This document shows positions 1 to 7,678 of a stretch of DNA of 32,102 nucleotides, one piece after another. How positions within the stretch are numbered: position 1 is the stretch's first letter; every line of letters begins with the position of its first letter. The stretch is from the NCBI RefSeq assembly GCF_014196535.1, contig NZ_JACIDU010000029.1, positions 1 to 32,102 of the forward strand. The letters are read 5' to 3'. The DNA comes from Allorhizobium borbori. GTDB taxonomy: Bacteria > Pseudomonadota > Alphaproteobacteria > Rhizobiales > Rhizobiaceae. The notes under the pieces were generated by a model, which was not told where the DNA came from, did no database searches, and saw only the letters and a program-made list of their open reading frames with translations. The position numbers and the translations under genes are program-made.

Positions 1-1
1 C

Positions 2-55
2 GAGGCAGAAGAACGATACTATGCCATGCTGGACGAGCCGGCCATGGCCGCATAA
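2..55 (+). CDS. 3' end of an unidentified gene (partial)
   Basis: One + strand frame is open from the window edge to a TAA at 53-55 and reads EAEERYYAMLDEPAMAA. The composition (acidic and Tyr-rich, then a small Ala-rich tail) looks like a genuine protein C-terminus, and the convergent hydrolase gene ends only about 55 bp further on. Only 17 codons are visible, so no family can be assigned and the frame could be chance. Confidence 0.3.
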   Translation, partial: EAEERYYAMLDEPAMAA

Positions 56-110
56 CTTAAACCAAACGGTCTCCGGTAAATCCGGCGCGGTTCACACTCG
101 TATCGGTTCG

Positions 111-1817
111 TCACCCTCCTCCGTTGGGCCTCAGTTGCAGGCTGCTGAGGTGGGCTTTAAGTGCTGCGCGTCTTTGCGGCGACCAGTCGTCAAGGCCAAG
201 GGTCGCATGCCAGGCATCAACATAGTGGGAAACGGCATAGACGTGGCCATAACCGGCAGGTGTTGCGGCCGCAACCAGCATGTCGAGCGTCAACTGAAAG
301 CCAGTTACAATGGGATACCACCGCATGGCCGGCGAGACATCCGGGCCACGCGGCTCACGCATCCAGTCCGGTCTACGAAAGAAGGAGCGATAGTCGAAGA
401 ATACGATGGGGTCGCTTGCATATTGCAGGTAGACGACGCGCGTACTGCCCCAAGGCCTTTCATCCGGCACGGAAAATCCCTGTTGATTCATGAACCGCAC
501 CAGCCGCCCGTCGCGAAATTCCGGCAGGCGTTCGGGTGTGCCGGTGGCGCGTTGTCGGGTCAGCCATGCCCAGGTGCCGCTGACGAAGGGCGGGCCGCTC
601 CACAGGGCGCCCTGAACGGGATCGCCAAGCATCTCGAACAGTTCCGCCGAGATTTGCGAGTTCATCGCGCCGAGGCTCAGTCCATGCAGATAAAGTTTCG
701 GACGCTTGTCCTTCGGCAGTCCCGTCCAGTATCCGTAGATAGTCGAAAACAGGGCCTTCGCGGTTTCCGAGCCATATTCCTGTTGTGCCAGAAGCGAAAG
801 CGGGCTGCTCAAATAGGAATACTGGACAGCAACGCTCGCAACATCGCCACCCGTCAGATATTCTAGTGCATCCATGCTCGCGGGATCGACCCAGCCGGTT
901 CCGGTTGGCGTAACGATGACCAGATAGGTGCGTTCGAACCCGCCCTGTCGTTTCAGTTCCTCGAGCGCCAGCCGGGCCCTGTCCTCCACCGTTTCGCCGG
1001 AAGGCAGGCCGACATAGACGCGGATCGGCTCGCGCGCCGGTGTCCCGGCCAAGCGAGCGATATCGTCTGGCATTGCTTCAGAGGCGACGAATTCCCGTCC
1101 AGCCCGGCCAAGCTTCTGCCATTCGATCAGCGAAGCCGCACTGCCCGTTTTTCCGCTTGCCAAAGGCTGTGGTCGCTCAGGCTCGAACCGGGCGTCGAGC
1201 TGCCGATACGACGAATCCAGAAGGCGGAACACATTCCTGACAAGCAGATCATTGGCCAGCGACCAAAGCACAATTCCCGTCAAAAGATAGGCGCTGAGCA
1301 TCGCAAGGCGACGTGGCACGAAGCGCACAATCTGCCTGTCGATCCGCCTCGCCAACCAAAGCGCGCTTCGACCTATGGCAAGCAAGATGGCGCAAACGAC
1401 GATAGCAACGCCAAAGATTTTCAGCGGATGTCCACCATCCACCGGCGCCATGTTCATGACGCTCCGCACCGCGTTCTGCCAGTCTTCGGAGTGATAAAGA
1501 CAAGCAAGACCAATTGCCCCACTGCCGCTGCAACCGGACACGCGCACCCAACGCGGCAGTCTTTGCAGCGATGGAAGCTGGAGATAGGTCACTATCCAGT
1601 CAAGAAGGACGCCGAGCGCGTACCCCAAAAATGCGCAGAGACCGGACAGGACGCCCTGCGGCAATGTCTCGCGTGGCACCAGTGACGGTGTAAGCGACAT
1701 GGCAAAGAACAGCCCAGCGAAAACGACGCCTGGAAACGAAAGGCCCCTGATAAGGTTTGCCACCACGCGCGTCACCGACGCAAATACTGGCACGCTCTGC
1801 GGTCGTGGTGTCCTCAT
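111..1817 (-). CDS. Membrane-anchored alpha/beta hydrolase (Abhydrolase_9 family)
   Basis: A 568-residue protein with a hydrophobic N-terminal third (segments at about 22-45, 50-75, 95-110, 130-155 and 170-190), including the family-typical stretch with SLTPSLVPR, followed by a soluble catalytic domain. The nucleophile elbow is HGLSLGAMNS, with Ser in G-x-S-x-G. A later Asp (ASDPIVFFD) and His (GYGHVYAVSHY) can complete a Ser-Asp-His triad. This layout is that of the bacterial Abhydrolase_9 N- and C-terminal domain pair; the substrates of the family are not established. The ATG at 1817 has AGGGA upstream. It is the last gene of a probable three-gene operon, 41 bp after the outer-membrane protein gene. 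I infer an esterase or lipase-like enzyme held in the inner membrane. Confidence 0.85.
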   Translation of the reverse strand: MRTPRPQSVPVFASVTRVVANLIRGLSFPGVVFAGLFFAMSLTPSLVPRETLPQGVLSGLCAFLGYALGVLLDWIVTYLQLPSLQRLPRWVRVSGCSGSGAIGLACLYHSEDWQNAVRSVMNMAPVDGGHPLKIFGVAIVVCAILLAIGRSALWLARRIDRQIVRFVPRRLAMLSAYLLTGIVLWSLANDLLVRNVFRLLDSSYRQLDARFEPERPQPLASGKTGSAASLIEWQKLGRAGREFVASEAMPDDIARLAGTPAREPIRVYVGLPSGETVEDRARLALEELKRQGGFERTYLVIVTPTGTGWVDPASMDALEYLTGGDVASVAVQYSYLSSPLSLLAQQEYGSETAKALFSTIYGYWTGLPKDKRPKLYLHGLSLGAMNSQISAELFEMLGDPVQGALWSGPPFVSGTWAWLTRQRATGTPERLPEFRDGRLVRFMNQQGFSVPDERPWGSTRVVYLQYASDPIVFFDYRSFFRRPDWMREPRGPDVSPAMRWYPIVTGFQLTLDMLVAAATPAGYGHVYAVSHYVDAWHATLGLDDWSPQRRAALKAHLSSLQLRPNGGG

Positions 1818-1858
1818 TTCGTTCCCTGTGCCTCTGCCTCCCCCACGGTCATCGAACG

Positions 1859-2641
1859 TTAGAAGCGATAGGTCAAGCCGATCACCGGGCCCTTCAGCGT
1901 GGTGTCGAAAATATGCCCACCGGAATCATAGTCGACATCGAGGATCTTGTAGCCGGCCGAAACCGACAGATTATCATTGAAGACATAGTTCGCCGTCGCA
2001 AGAGCCTGCCATGTGTGTTTTGAACCAGCGCCAAAACCACCGAGATCGGCCTGTGCCTGGAACGACAGGTTGGGTGTCACCCGATAGAATGTCCTGAAGC
2101 CGACAACCGGATCGACCCAGCCGAAATCCTCGCCATATGAGCGGGAAAACCCGCCATAACGAACCGTCAGATCGTTGGACACATGCCAGATGCGTATCCC
2201 GCCGAGGAGATCGACGGTAAAATCGGAATCGTCATACACACGATATCCGGCCTTCAGCGTTGCGGTGAACTGTGCCGTATCCACATCGGCGCTCAGGCCG
2301 GGCGTGGCTCCTACCATCGGCAGGGACCCAACCGCATGGCTGTCCGTGGTATTGACATACATCAGGTCGCCGGAAAAGACGTAGCGGTCGTATCGCCCCC
2401 AGATATCAACGAAGCCGCCAAAATTCAAATGATCCAGAACATCAGAGAATGACTTGTCGACGGCGAGTGTCGGTGCTCGCCGAAAGGGGGAGATATCACC
2501 TTCAAGACCTGCGGCCCAAAGATAAGGCGTGACCTGGAATGCCCATCCCTGCCCCCCATGATCCGCAGGAAGCTCGCCGGCATTTGCCGCACCGGCGGAT
2601 CCAAGCATGGATACGATTAAAATTGCGGTCGTCGTTCTCAT
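1859..2641 (-). CDS. Outer-membrane beta-barrel protein (hypothetical porin-like)
   Basis: A 260-residue protein with a clear Sec signal peptide (cleavage near ANA-GEL, about residue 21). The mature part has alternating hydrophobic and aromatic strands, for example FQVTPYLWAAGLEGD, VDLLGGIRIWHV and LSVSAGYKILDVDYDSGG, and ends in GLTYRF with the terminal Phe recognised by the barrel assembly machinery. I see no OmpA-like peptidoglycan-binding domain. The ATG is preceded by AGGAGAGGA at good spacing. It lies 28 bp after the Ntn-hydrolase gene and 41 bp before the membrane hydrolase, so the three are probably co-transcribed. Function is unknown; a passage channel or surface protein serving the two hydrolases is inference. 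Confidence 0.8.
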   Translation of the reverse strand: MRTTTAILIVSMLGSAGAANAGELPADHGGQGWAFQVTPYLWAAGLEGDISPFRRAPTLAVDKSFSDVLDHLNFGGFVDIWGRYDRYVFSGDLMYVNTTDSHAVGSLPMVGATPGLSADVDTAQFTATLKAGYRVYDDSDFTVDLLGGIRIWHVSNDLTVRYGGFSRSYGEDFGWVDPVVGFRTFYRVTPNLSFQAQADLGGFGAGSKHTWQALATANYVFNDNLSVSAGYKILDVDYDSGGHIFDTTLKGPVIGLTYRF

Positions 2642-2669
2642 CCAGTCCTCTCCTCACAGGCGGCGTTCA

Positions 2670-3737
2670 TCACAAGCCCTGGAACTTGAACGGCTTGGCT
2701 TCCTCAAAATAGGCGGTTGAATCGCCGCTGAAGGTGTGAACCTGGTTTTCGCCCAGATCGAGCCTCATGACCTTGCCGCTTCCGGCGGCGAAATCGATCT
2801 TCTTGAGATCAACCCAGAAGGTATTCGGCGTCATGGCGGATTCGAAGAAGTAAAGCTGGCGCTTGTGATCGAACACCGTCCGCCAGCGTGTGGAGGAAAT
2901 TTCCGGTTCGTCCGGTGTCGCTATGCCAAGCGGCACGGAGACATTGCGGATAACACCGAAGACACTGGCCAGAAGGCTGTTGGGCTCTCCGCTCTTTGGA
3001 ATGGCATTCGCATAGAACGAGGCGCGGGTGAAGCGGTCGGCCGCACGGTTCGTGCCCGGCAGCATCACCGTTCCACCAATGCCTTTCCAGTAGGATGCCA
3101 GCGCCAGTTGTTGGTCATAGACCGGGGAATTGGTCATGACCTGATACTGGCGCCCGTGATGGATGATCTGCTTGCCGTCGATATATTCGATGATCGCGCT
3201 GTCGCCACTCGCATCGGAAAGTGACAGATGCAAGGTTGTCAGCCGGTTTTGTCCCGGCACGTTGTCGGTCACGATTGTAAACGGTTCTTTTTCGAAATCC
3301 GCGACCGCTTCGGCAACGGTTGCGAAATTGTCGAGTGCATATTGCGCCCATGCGGCGATCGTCAGACCAGGCTTGCTACCTGCCTTGAACTCCGGATAAC
3401 CGGCTTCTGCCAGCCATAGAACGTTTGCAACCAGACCGGCTTCATTGGCGCCATCTGTCGTCGAGACATCATAGCCGGTCGCCACAACTGAGCCATAACG
3501 TGATGTCCACTTCAAGGAGTTGGGGCCAGCCTCCCCGCTCCGCTCCATGCCGCGCGGCAGGACATAAAGGTTCGTGCCGATCTCATAACGCCAATCCATC
3601 GACCGGGCAGTGACGACGTTTCCGTTATCGCCGAGAAACACGAAGCGGGTGCAAGCCAGCGCCTCAAGCGGCGTGATCAACGCATAACCTCCCAACAAAG
3701 CCGCCGACAATACTCTCCGAAAGGCTGAACTACGCAT
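2670..3737 (-). CDS. Secreted Ntn hydrolase, choloylglycine hydrolase / penicillin V acylase family
   Basis: The 355-residue protein starts with a signal peptide ending in LEALA, directly followed by Cys29, which would become the N-terminal nucleophile after cleavage. The family residues are visible: Cys29, Arg45 and Asp48 (RSMDW), Asn203 (TNSPVYD) and an Arg in DRFTRAS (235-238). The family hydrolyses linear amides such as conjugated bile salts, penicillin V and, in some Gram-negative members including an Agrobacterium enzyme, N-acyl homoserine lactones. The export signal suggests periplasmic action. I chose ATG at 3737 because GAGGTG sits just upstream; a GTG at 3743 is in frame but overlaps that site. 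It is the first gene of the operon with the outer-membrane protein and membrane hydrolase. The true substrate cannot be read from the sequence. Confidence 0.88.
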   Translation of the reverse strand: MRSSAFRRVLSAALLGGYALITPLEALACTRFVFLGDNGNVVTARSMDWRYEIGTNLYVLPRGMERSGEAGPNSLKWTSRYGSVVATGYDVSTTDGANEAGLVANVLWLAEAGYPEFKAGSKPGLTIAAWAQYALDNFATVAEAVADFEKEPFTIVTDNVPGQNRLTTLHLSLSDASGDSAIIEYIDGKQIIHHGRQYQVMTNSPVYDQQLALASYWKGIGGTVMLPGTNRAADRFTRASFYANAIPKSGEPNSLLASVFGVIRNVSVPLGIATPDEPEISSTRWRTVFDHKRQLYFFESAMTPNTFWVDLKKIDFAAGSGKVMRLDLGENQVHTFSGDSTAYFEEAKPFKFQGL

Positions 3738-3739
3738 AA

Positions 3740-3785
3740 TCACCTCAAGAAAACAGCGTTAAGTTGTGAGGTGATAGTGAGGTGA
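3740..3785 (-). promoter_or_regulatory. Leader with tandem anti-Shine-Dalgarno repeats
   Basis: Read on the minus strand, the nine-base word TCACCTCAC occurs twice with a 2-bp gap (3777-3785 and 3766-3774). It is followed 17-18 nt later by TTGAGGTGA, the ribosome binding site of the Ntn-hydrolase gene (about 3740-3747). Each repeat can pair with TGAGGTGA over eight bases, giving two alternative hairpins that hide the ribosome binding site. Alternatively the repeats are a protein operator of 11-bp period. The transcription start is not known, so an RNA role is inference. Confidence 0.45.
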
Positions 3786-4042
3786 CATACAGCGTCATGA
3801 CAAGTCGTAACTCGAATTACCCCAAATTATATGCGGGAGTCGACAATTCACATTGGCGTGATCGGACCCCGGCCGACATAGCCAGCCCGAAGAAGCATGG
3901 ACTGGAATGCAGGATGCGCGGCATGACCGTTTGGGCGAAACAACCTGAGACATCAATCACGGTGAACGAGACGGACCGAACGGCGGGCGTAGATGTGACG
4001 TGCCTCATCGTATCGGCTCCGCCTGCGCACTACCGATTTCAT
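3786..4042. other. Intergenic region, no gene recognised
   Basis: About 260 bp between the upstream region of the Ntn-hydrolase operon and the stop codon of the FAD monooxygenase. Frames here give only low-complexity, family-less peptides. The region must hold the promoter of the Ntn-hydrolase operon, but I cannot name a convincing -35/-10 pair. Confidence 0.5.
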
Positions 4043-5176
4043 TCAGCCAGGCGAGAGGGCCTGTCGCATGGACGAGCGGCCGAGTTCCTGTCCGTAGGCC
4101 GCGATCTCGCGTCCGACGGCAACTCTGTCGGCTTCAAAGCCTTGCAGCGCCGAGCCAAGGCTTGTTGCCTGCCTGATATGCGCACGAAGTGACAGGACGT
4201 CGCCGGCTGCCTTGGCGACACCCATTGCGGTATGGGGGCGCACCACGAAGGCCGCATCTCCGATCAGTGCGATCGAAGACCCACTCATGCGATCCGCCCG
4301 ATAATCGAAAATACCCTGGATGGAAGGGGTTTCCTCCGCATCAACCGCCGCGATGAACTGTGGCGGGAGAAACCTTGCTGCGTCCTCACGCAACAGCCGG
4401 CGTCGCGGGTCGGAAAGCTCGCCTCGTGCAAGCGAGAAGCGGGAAGACCGTCCGGATTGACCGATAAAGGTCTGTTTCAGGTCACCCTCATCGACAAACC
4501 GATACCAGACCCAGTTGTAACGACGTTCGCCTTCGGCGGTCTCTCCGCCGGCACCGGGCACCAGATAGCCGAGAGCATGGTTTCCGGGCGCGATGTAAAA
4601 GGCGAAATTGCCGGGGAGCGGGGAAACGGACGGTGGTAGCGCGCGTTCTGGAACGAGGCCGCGCCAAGCGACATACCCGGCATATCGGCTGATGGCATCG
4701 GCATTGATGGCCGACCTCACGACCGATCCTATGCCGTCGGCGCCGACGACCAGATCGACCGCTTCGGTGGAACCGTCGTCGAACTCGATGACGGAGGATC
4801 CGCCTTCTTCGCGTACCGATCTCACGGGCTTTCCGAGAACATAGTTGTCGCTCCCGAGTTTCGAGACGACGGCAGAATAGAGAAGGTCCCATGATATCTG
4901 GGTCTGCGGCATATGCATGCGCTGACTGACGGCGCCGGTTTTCGCCAGATAGATCCTGTCCCTGGAGACAACGCCAAACGTGGCCAGATGCTCAACGCCA
5001 ATCTCGCGCAGGATCTGGAAGACCTCCCGTTGCGGGACGAGCCCTGCGCCCCGGCCGGAGAAACCGGTCGAGGAGCGTTCGTAGACCTTGACATCGTGGC
5101 CGTCACGACCGAGCAGAATTCCTGCGAAGAGCCCGGCAAGCGAGCCTCCGACGATACGGATGCGAAGCGGTATCAT
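4043..5176 (-). CDS. FAD-dependent aromatic monooxygenase (group A flavoprotein hydroxylase)
   Basis: A 377-residue protein with the N-terminal dinucleotide fold IVGGSLAGLFAGILLGRDGHDVKVYER, broken here as IVGGSLAGLFAG then the acidic end VYER. It also has the middle motif VVGADGIGSVVR (the DG motif) and the C-terminal FAD motif ALIGDAAFVVRPHTAMG. The RPHTAxG variant and YVAWRGLVPE are typical of enzymes related to 2,6-dihydroxypyridine 3-monooxygenase and other N-heterocycle or aromatic-acid hydroxylases. These use NAD(P)H and O2 to hydroxylate a phenol-like ring. The start ATG overlaps the stop of the upstream MFS gene by 4 bp (ATGA), so the two are translationally coupled. The substrate is unknown; xenobiotic or antibiotic modification is also possible. 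Confidence 0.85.
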   Translation of the reverse strand: MIPLRIRIVGGSLAGLFAGILLGRDGHDVKVYERSSTGFSGRGAGLVPQREVFQILREIGVEHLATFGVVSRDRIYLAKTGAVSQRMHMPQTQISWDLLYSAVVSKLGSDNYVLGKPVRSVREEGGSSVIEFDDGSTEAVDLVVGADGIGSVVRSAINADAISRYAGYVAWRGLVPERALPPSVSPLPGNFAFYIAPGNHALGYLVPGAGGETAEGERRYNWVWYRFVDEGDLKQTFIGQSGRSSRFSLARGELSDPRRRLLREDAARFLPPQFIAAVDAEETPSIQGIFDYRADRMSGSSIALIGDAAFVVRPHTAMGVAKAAGDVLSLRAHIRQATSLGSALQGFEADRVAVGREIAAYGQELGRSSMRQALSPG

Positions 5177-6408
5177 GACCGATTTCCCTGGTGAGCGGGC
5201 GTTGTCGCAGGACGATGCTCGAATGACTTGATGACCAGTGCAACGATCCCGAGCGAGCCGCCGAGCACGGCGACGCCGATCCAGCCATCATAGCTCCAGG
5301 CCGCAGAGGCAAGTGCAGCGCCCGCAGCTCCGCCGAGGAACATGGCGGTCATGAAGATCGTATTCAATCGACTGCGGGCCTCATGATCGAGGGCATAGAC
5401 GATGTGCTGGTTCGATACGAGTGCGCTTTGAATTCCGAAGTCGAGGACGATGACGCCGACGACAAGCGCGATCAGAGAGCTCCAGAGCCCGAACATCAGC
5501 CAGGCGACGATCGTCAGGATGATGCCGAGCCAGACAACGAAATGCGGTCCCTTACGATCGGCAACCCTGCCTGCGAGCGGGGCGGCAAACACCCCAACCG
5601 CACCGACGATACCGAACAGTCCGGCGACGTCCGCTCCAAGACCGAACTTCGGTGTCGCGAGATAGAGCGCAAGCACCGTCCAGAACGCCGTGAACGACCC
5701 GAAAAGAGCCGCCTGCATGAGGGCCGCGGAGCGAAGGGCACCTTCCCGCTTCCACAGGTGAGCCAAGGACTTCAGTGCGTTCCTATACGCCATGCGCGAT
5801 ACCGGCGCATGGTCGGGCAACGTCGCATACATCATTGCGGAGGCGATCAAAGCCATCGGTACGCCCAGCCAGAACATTTCCCGCCAACCGAAATTCTGGC
5901 CGACGAACCCTGAAAGCGTTCGGGAGAACAGGATCCCTGAGAGGACACCGGCCATGACAGTTCCGATCGTCGATCCACGCTTTTCCGGCGCCGCCAGCGA
6001 GGCCGCAAAGGGCACGATCTGCTGCGCGACGGTGGCGCTGGCGCCGACAACCAGCGAAGCAGCGATAAGGCTCCATGCGGTTGGCGCCAGGGCGGCAAGT
6101 ATGAGTGCGACGGCAAGAATGAGGAACTGACCGATGATCAACTTGCGGCGGTGTATGATGTCGCCAAGCGGCAGCACGAAGAACAGGCCGATGGCATAGC
6201 CGAGCTGTGTCGCCGTCGGAACAAAGCCGGTGACCGATTGGCTCGGGAAATCCTGCTCCATGATGCCGAGCATCGGCTGGTTATAGTAGATATTGGCCAC
6301 GGCAATGCCACTTGCAGCAGCCATGGCAAAAAGCGTTGGCCGCCCAAGATGTGCCGGTCTTGCTGACTCCGAGGTCGATTTGATGTTCATGACGATGTCC
6401 ATCTGCAT
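5173..6408 (-). CDS. MFS transporter, probable efflux or aromatic-compound permease
   Basis: A 411-residue protein with about 12 hydrophobic segments. It begins with NIYYNQPMLGIM in helix 1 and carries the loop 2-3 signature in the form GDIIHRRKLI, both usual in DHA-like arabinose-efflux-family MFS proteins. A charged central loop sits near residues 200-215. Three Met codons (6408, 6402, 6390) could start it; the third has a GGA seven bases upstream and may be the true start (405 residues). It is the first gene of a two-gene operon with the FAD monooxygenase and is divergent from a LysR gene, a common layout in which the regulator controls the pair. Direction of transport is inference. Confidence 0.87.
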   Translation of the reverse strand: MQMDIVMNIKSTSESARPAHLGRPTLFAMAAASGIAVANIYYNQPMLGIMEQDFPSQSVTGFVPTATQLGYAIGLFFVLPLGDIIHRRKLIIGQFLILAVALILAALAPTAWSLIAASLVVGASATVAQQIVPFAASLAAPEKRGSTIGTVMAGVLSGILFSRTLSGFVGQNFGWREMFWLGVPMALIASAMMYATLPDHAPVSRMAYRNALKSLAHLWKREGALRSAALMQAALFGSFTAFWTVLALYLATPKFGLGADVAGLFGIVGAVGVFAAPLAGRVADRKGPHFVVWLGIILTIVAWLMFGLWSSLIALVVGVIVLDFGIQSALVSNQHIVYALDHEARSRLNTIFMTAMFLGGAAGAALASAAWSYDGWIGVAVLGGSLGIVALVIKSFEHRPATTPAHQGNRS

Positions 6409-6497
6409 AGAGTTGAAATCTGCAGGACATCTAGCGCTTTATCCGATATCGGTTTAGTTGGCTTCTATGTTCTACCTCTATAACGAAAGCAGATAGA
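6409..6497. promoter_or_regulatory. Divergent promoter region with palindrome CCGATATCGG
   Basis: This 89-bp gap separates the divergent MFS and LysR genes. At 6443-6452 there is a perfect 10-bp palindrome CCGATATCGG in an AT-rich setting (CTTTATC before, TTTAG after), the right place and form for a LysR-type operator controlling both directions. Core promoter elements are not clear enough to call. Confidence 0.4.
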
Positions 6498-7406
6498 ATG
6501 GATACCGGAGACGTTTTGGTGTTCACGACGGCGGTCAACGCCGGGAGCCTTGCGGAGGCTGGAAGGCGGCTTGGGCTCGGCCCTATGGTCACAAGCCGCC
6601 GGCTTGCCAATCTCGAGGCAGAGCTTGGCGTTCGGCTGCTTCACCGGACGACGCGATCCCTTTCGCTCACGCCCGAAGGGGAAACCTTTCTGCCATTCGC
6701 ACAGGCGTTGGTCGACAACGAGGCCGAGGCCGTGTCGCGGCTTCGGTCTGATACGCGCGGGGCGTCAGGATTGCTGCGCGTGTCAGTCCCGGTATCTTTC
6801 GGGCTGAAGTTTGTGACGCCATTCATTCCGACAATCCTGGACGATAACCCGGAATTACGGATTTCGCTGGACCTTACGGACAGCCTTCCCGATCTGGTCG
6901 CGACCGGTACGGACCTGGCCATTCGCATCGCCAGGCTGCGCGACAGCAACCTTATCGCCCGCAAGCTTTCCGACAATCCCCGCGTGCTCGTGGCAAGTCC
7001 ATCATATCTCGGCGAGCGGGGAACCCCAGCCCTCGCCGATGAACTGAGCCAGCATTCATGCTTGCCGCTGCGCAGCGCGACCCATTGGACCTTCATTCAG
7101 GATGGCAAGGAACGACACATTCGTCTGAACTCCCGGTTTACCAGCAGCAGTATCGAGGGCTGTCACGCGATAAGCGTTGCCGGCGGCGGGATCGCGCTTT
7201 TGTCCTGGTGGAATGTTGCTGACGATATTCGACAGGGTAAATTGGTCGCCGTTCACCTGAAGGATGCCGAACCCGAACCGCTGGGCATCTGGGCCGTCTA
7301 TCCAACGACACGTCTGGTCCTTCCGAAGGTGCGGGTCTTTATTTCCGCCCTTGAGACGAGGCTCTCCCAGATGCCGGATATTGCCCCTACCCGGTCGCGA
7401 GATTAA
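6498..7406 (+). CDS. LysR-family transcriptional regulator
   Basis: The 302-residue protein has a winged-helix DNA-binding domain at about 1-60 (VFTTAVNAGSLAEAGRRLGL, then TSRRLANLEAELGVRLLHRTTR and SLTPEGE). A periplasmic-binding-like effector domain follows from about residue 90 (LRVSVPVSFGLKFVTPFIP, DLAIRIARLRDSNLIARKL). The LHRTTRSLSLTPEG wording is typical of the DsdC/CrgA-like LysR subgroup. Length is normal for the family. It is divergent from the MFS-monooxygenase operon, and I infer that it regulates that operon and itself. The ribosome binding site before ATG 6498 is weak. Confidence 0.9.
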   Translation: MDTGDVLVFTTAVNAGSLAEAGRRLGLGPMVTSRRLANLEAELGVRLLHRTTRSLSLTPEGETFLPFAQALVDNEAEAVSRLRSDTRGASGLLRVSVPVSFGLKFVTPFIPTILDDNPELRISLDLTDSLPDLVATGTDLAIRIARLRDSNLIARKLSDNPRVLVASPSYLGERGTPALADELSQHSCLPLRSATHWTFIQDGKERHIRLNSRFTSSSIEGCHAISVAGGGIALLSWWNVADDIRQGKLVAVHLKDAEPEPLGIWAVYPTTRLVLPKVRVFISALETRLSQMPDIAPTRSRD

Positions 7407-7607
7407 GCGGGAACGACGAAATGGGCTCGCAGTTCGCCGCCAGTGCCGGCAGCGCCACATCCGCTACCCGGCAGTGGCCAGGGTCTGGATCGTGACATGA
7501 ACAAGGTGCCCCGGATGGAAAGTGAAGAGATCGCAGTATGATCTATCCCGATATGACCGGGTATCGTCAATTTAACCTCCGTTAGGCGATGGGATACCTT
7601 CCTGCGC

Positions 7608-7657
7608 GGCCTGGCGATAAAAGGCGGCCTCGTTGAGACGCCATTTATCGCCAGGCC
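7608..7657. repeat. 50-bp near-perfect inverted repeat between convergent genes
   Basis: Arms GGCCTGGCGATAAA (7608-7621) and TTTATCGCCAGGCC (7644-7657) are exact complements. After one mismatch the stem goes on with GGCG/CGCC and then CTC/GAG around a three-base tip. It lies 22 bp beyond the stop of the deacetylase gene and about 200 bp after the LysR gene, so it may act as a two-way transcription stop or an mRNA 3' stabiliser. Neither strand shows a T-run after the stem, so a REP-like or small mobile palindrome is an alternative. The rest of 7407-7678 holds no gene I can support. Confidence 0.75.
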
Positions 7658-7678
7658 AGCCGAACAAGCACCGACCAA

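Noticed and set aside
73-94. CCGGTAAATCCGGCGC near the left edge also occurs, on the opposite strand, at about 32014-32033
   Set aside because: A single 16-bp match is expected by chance at roughly this window size, and the right copy is coding sequence of the gamma-glutamyltransferase gene. It does not show an element with ends.
21-866. A 281-codon open frame on the + strand
   Set aside because: Antisense to the alpha/beta hydrolase gene, with low-complexity composition and no ribosome binding site.
3782-4192. A 136-codon frame in the gap before the monooxygenase
   Set aside because: Its 3' half is antisense to the monooxygenase and its 5' half has no recognisable family or ribosome binding site.
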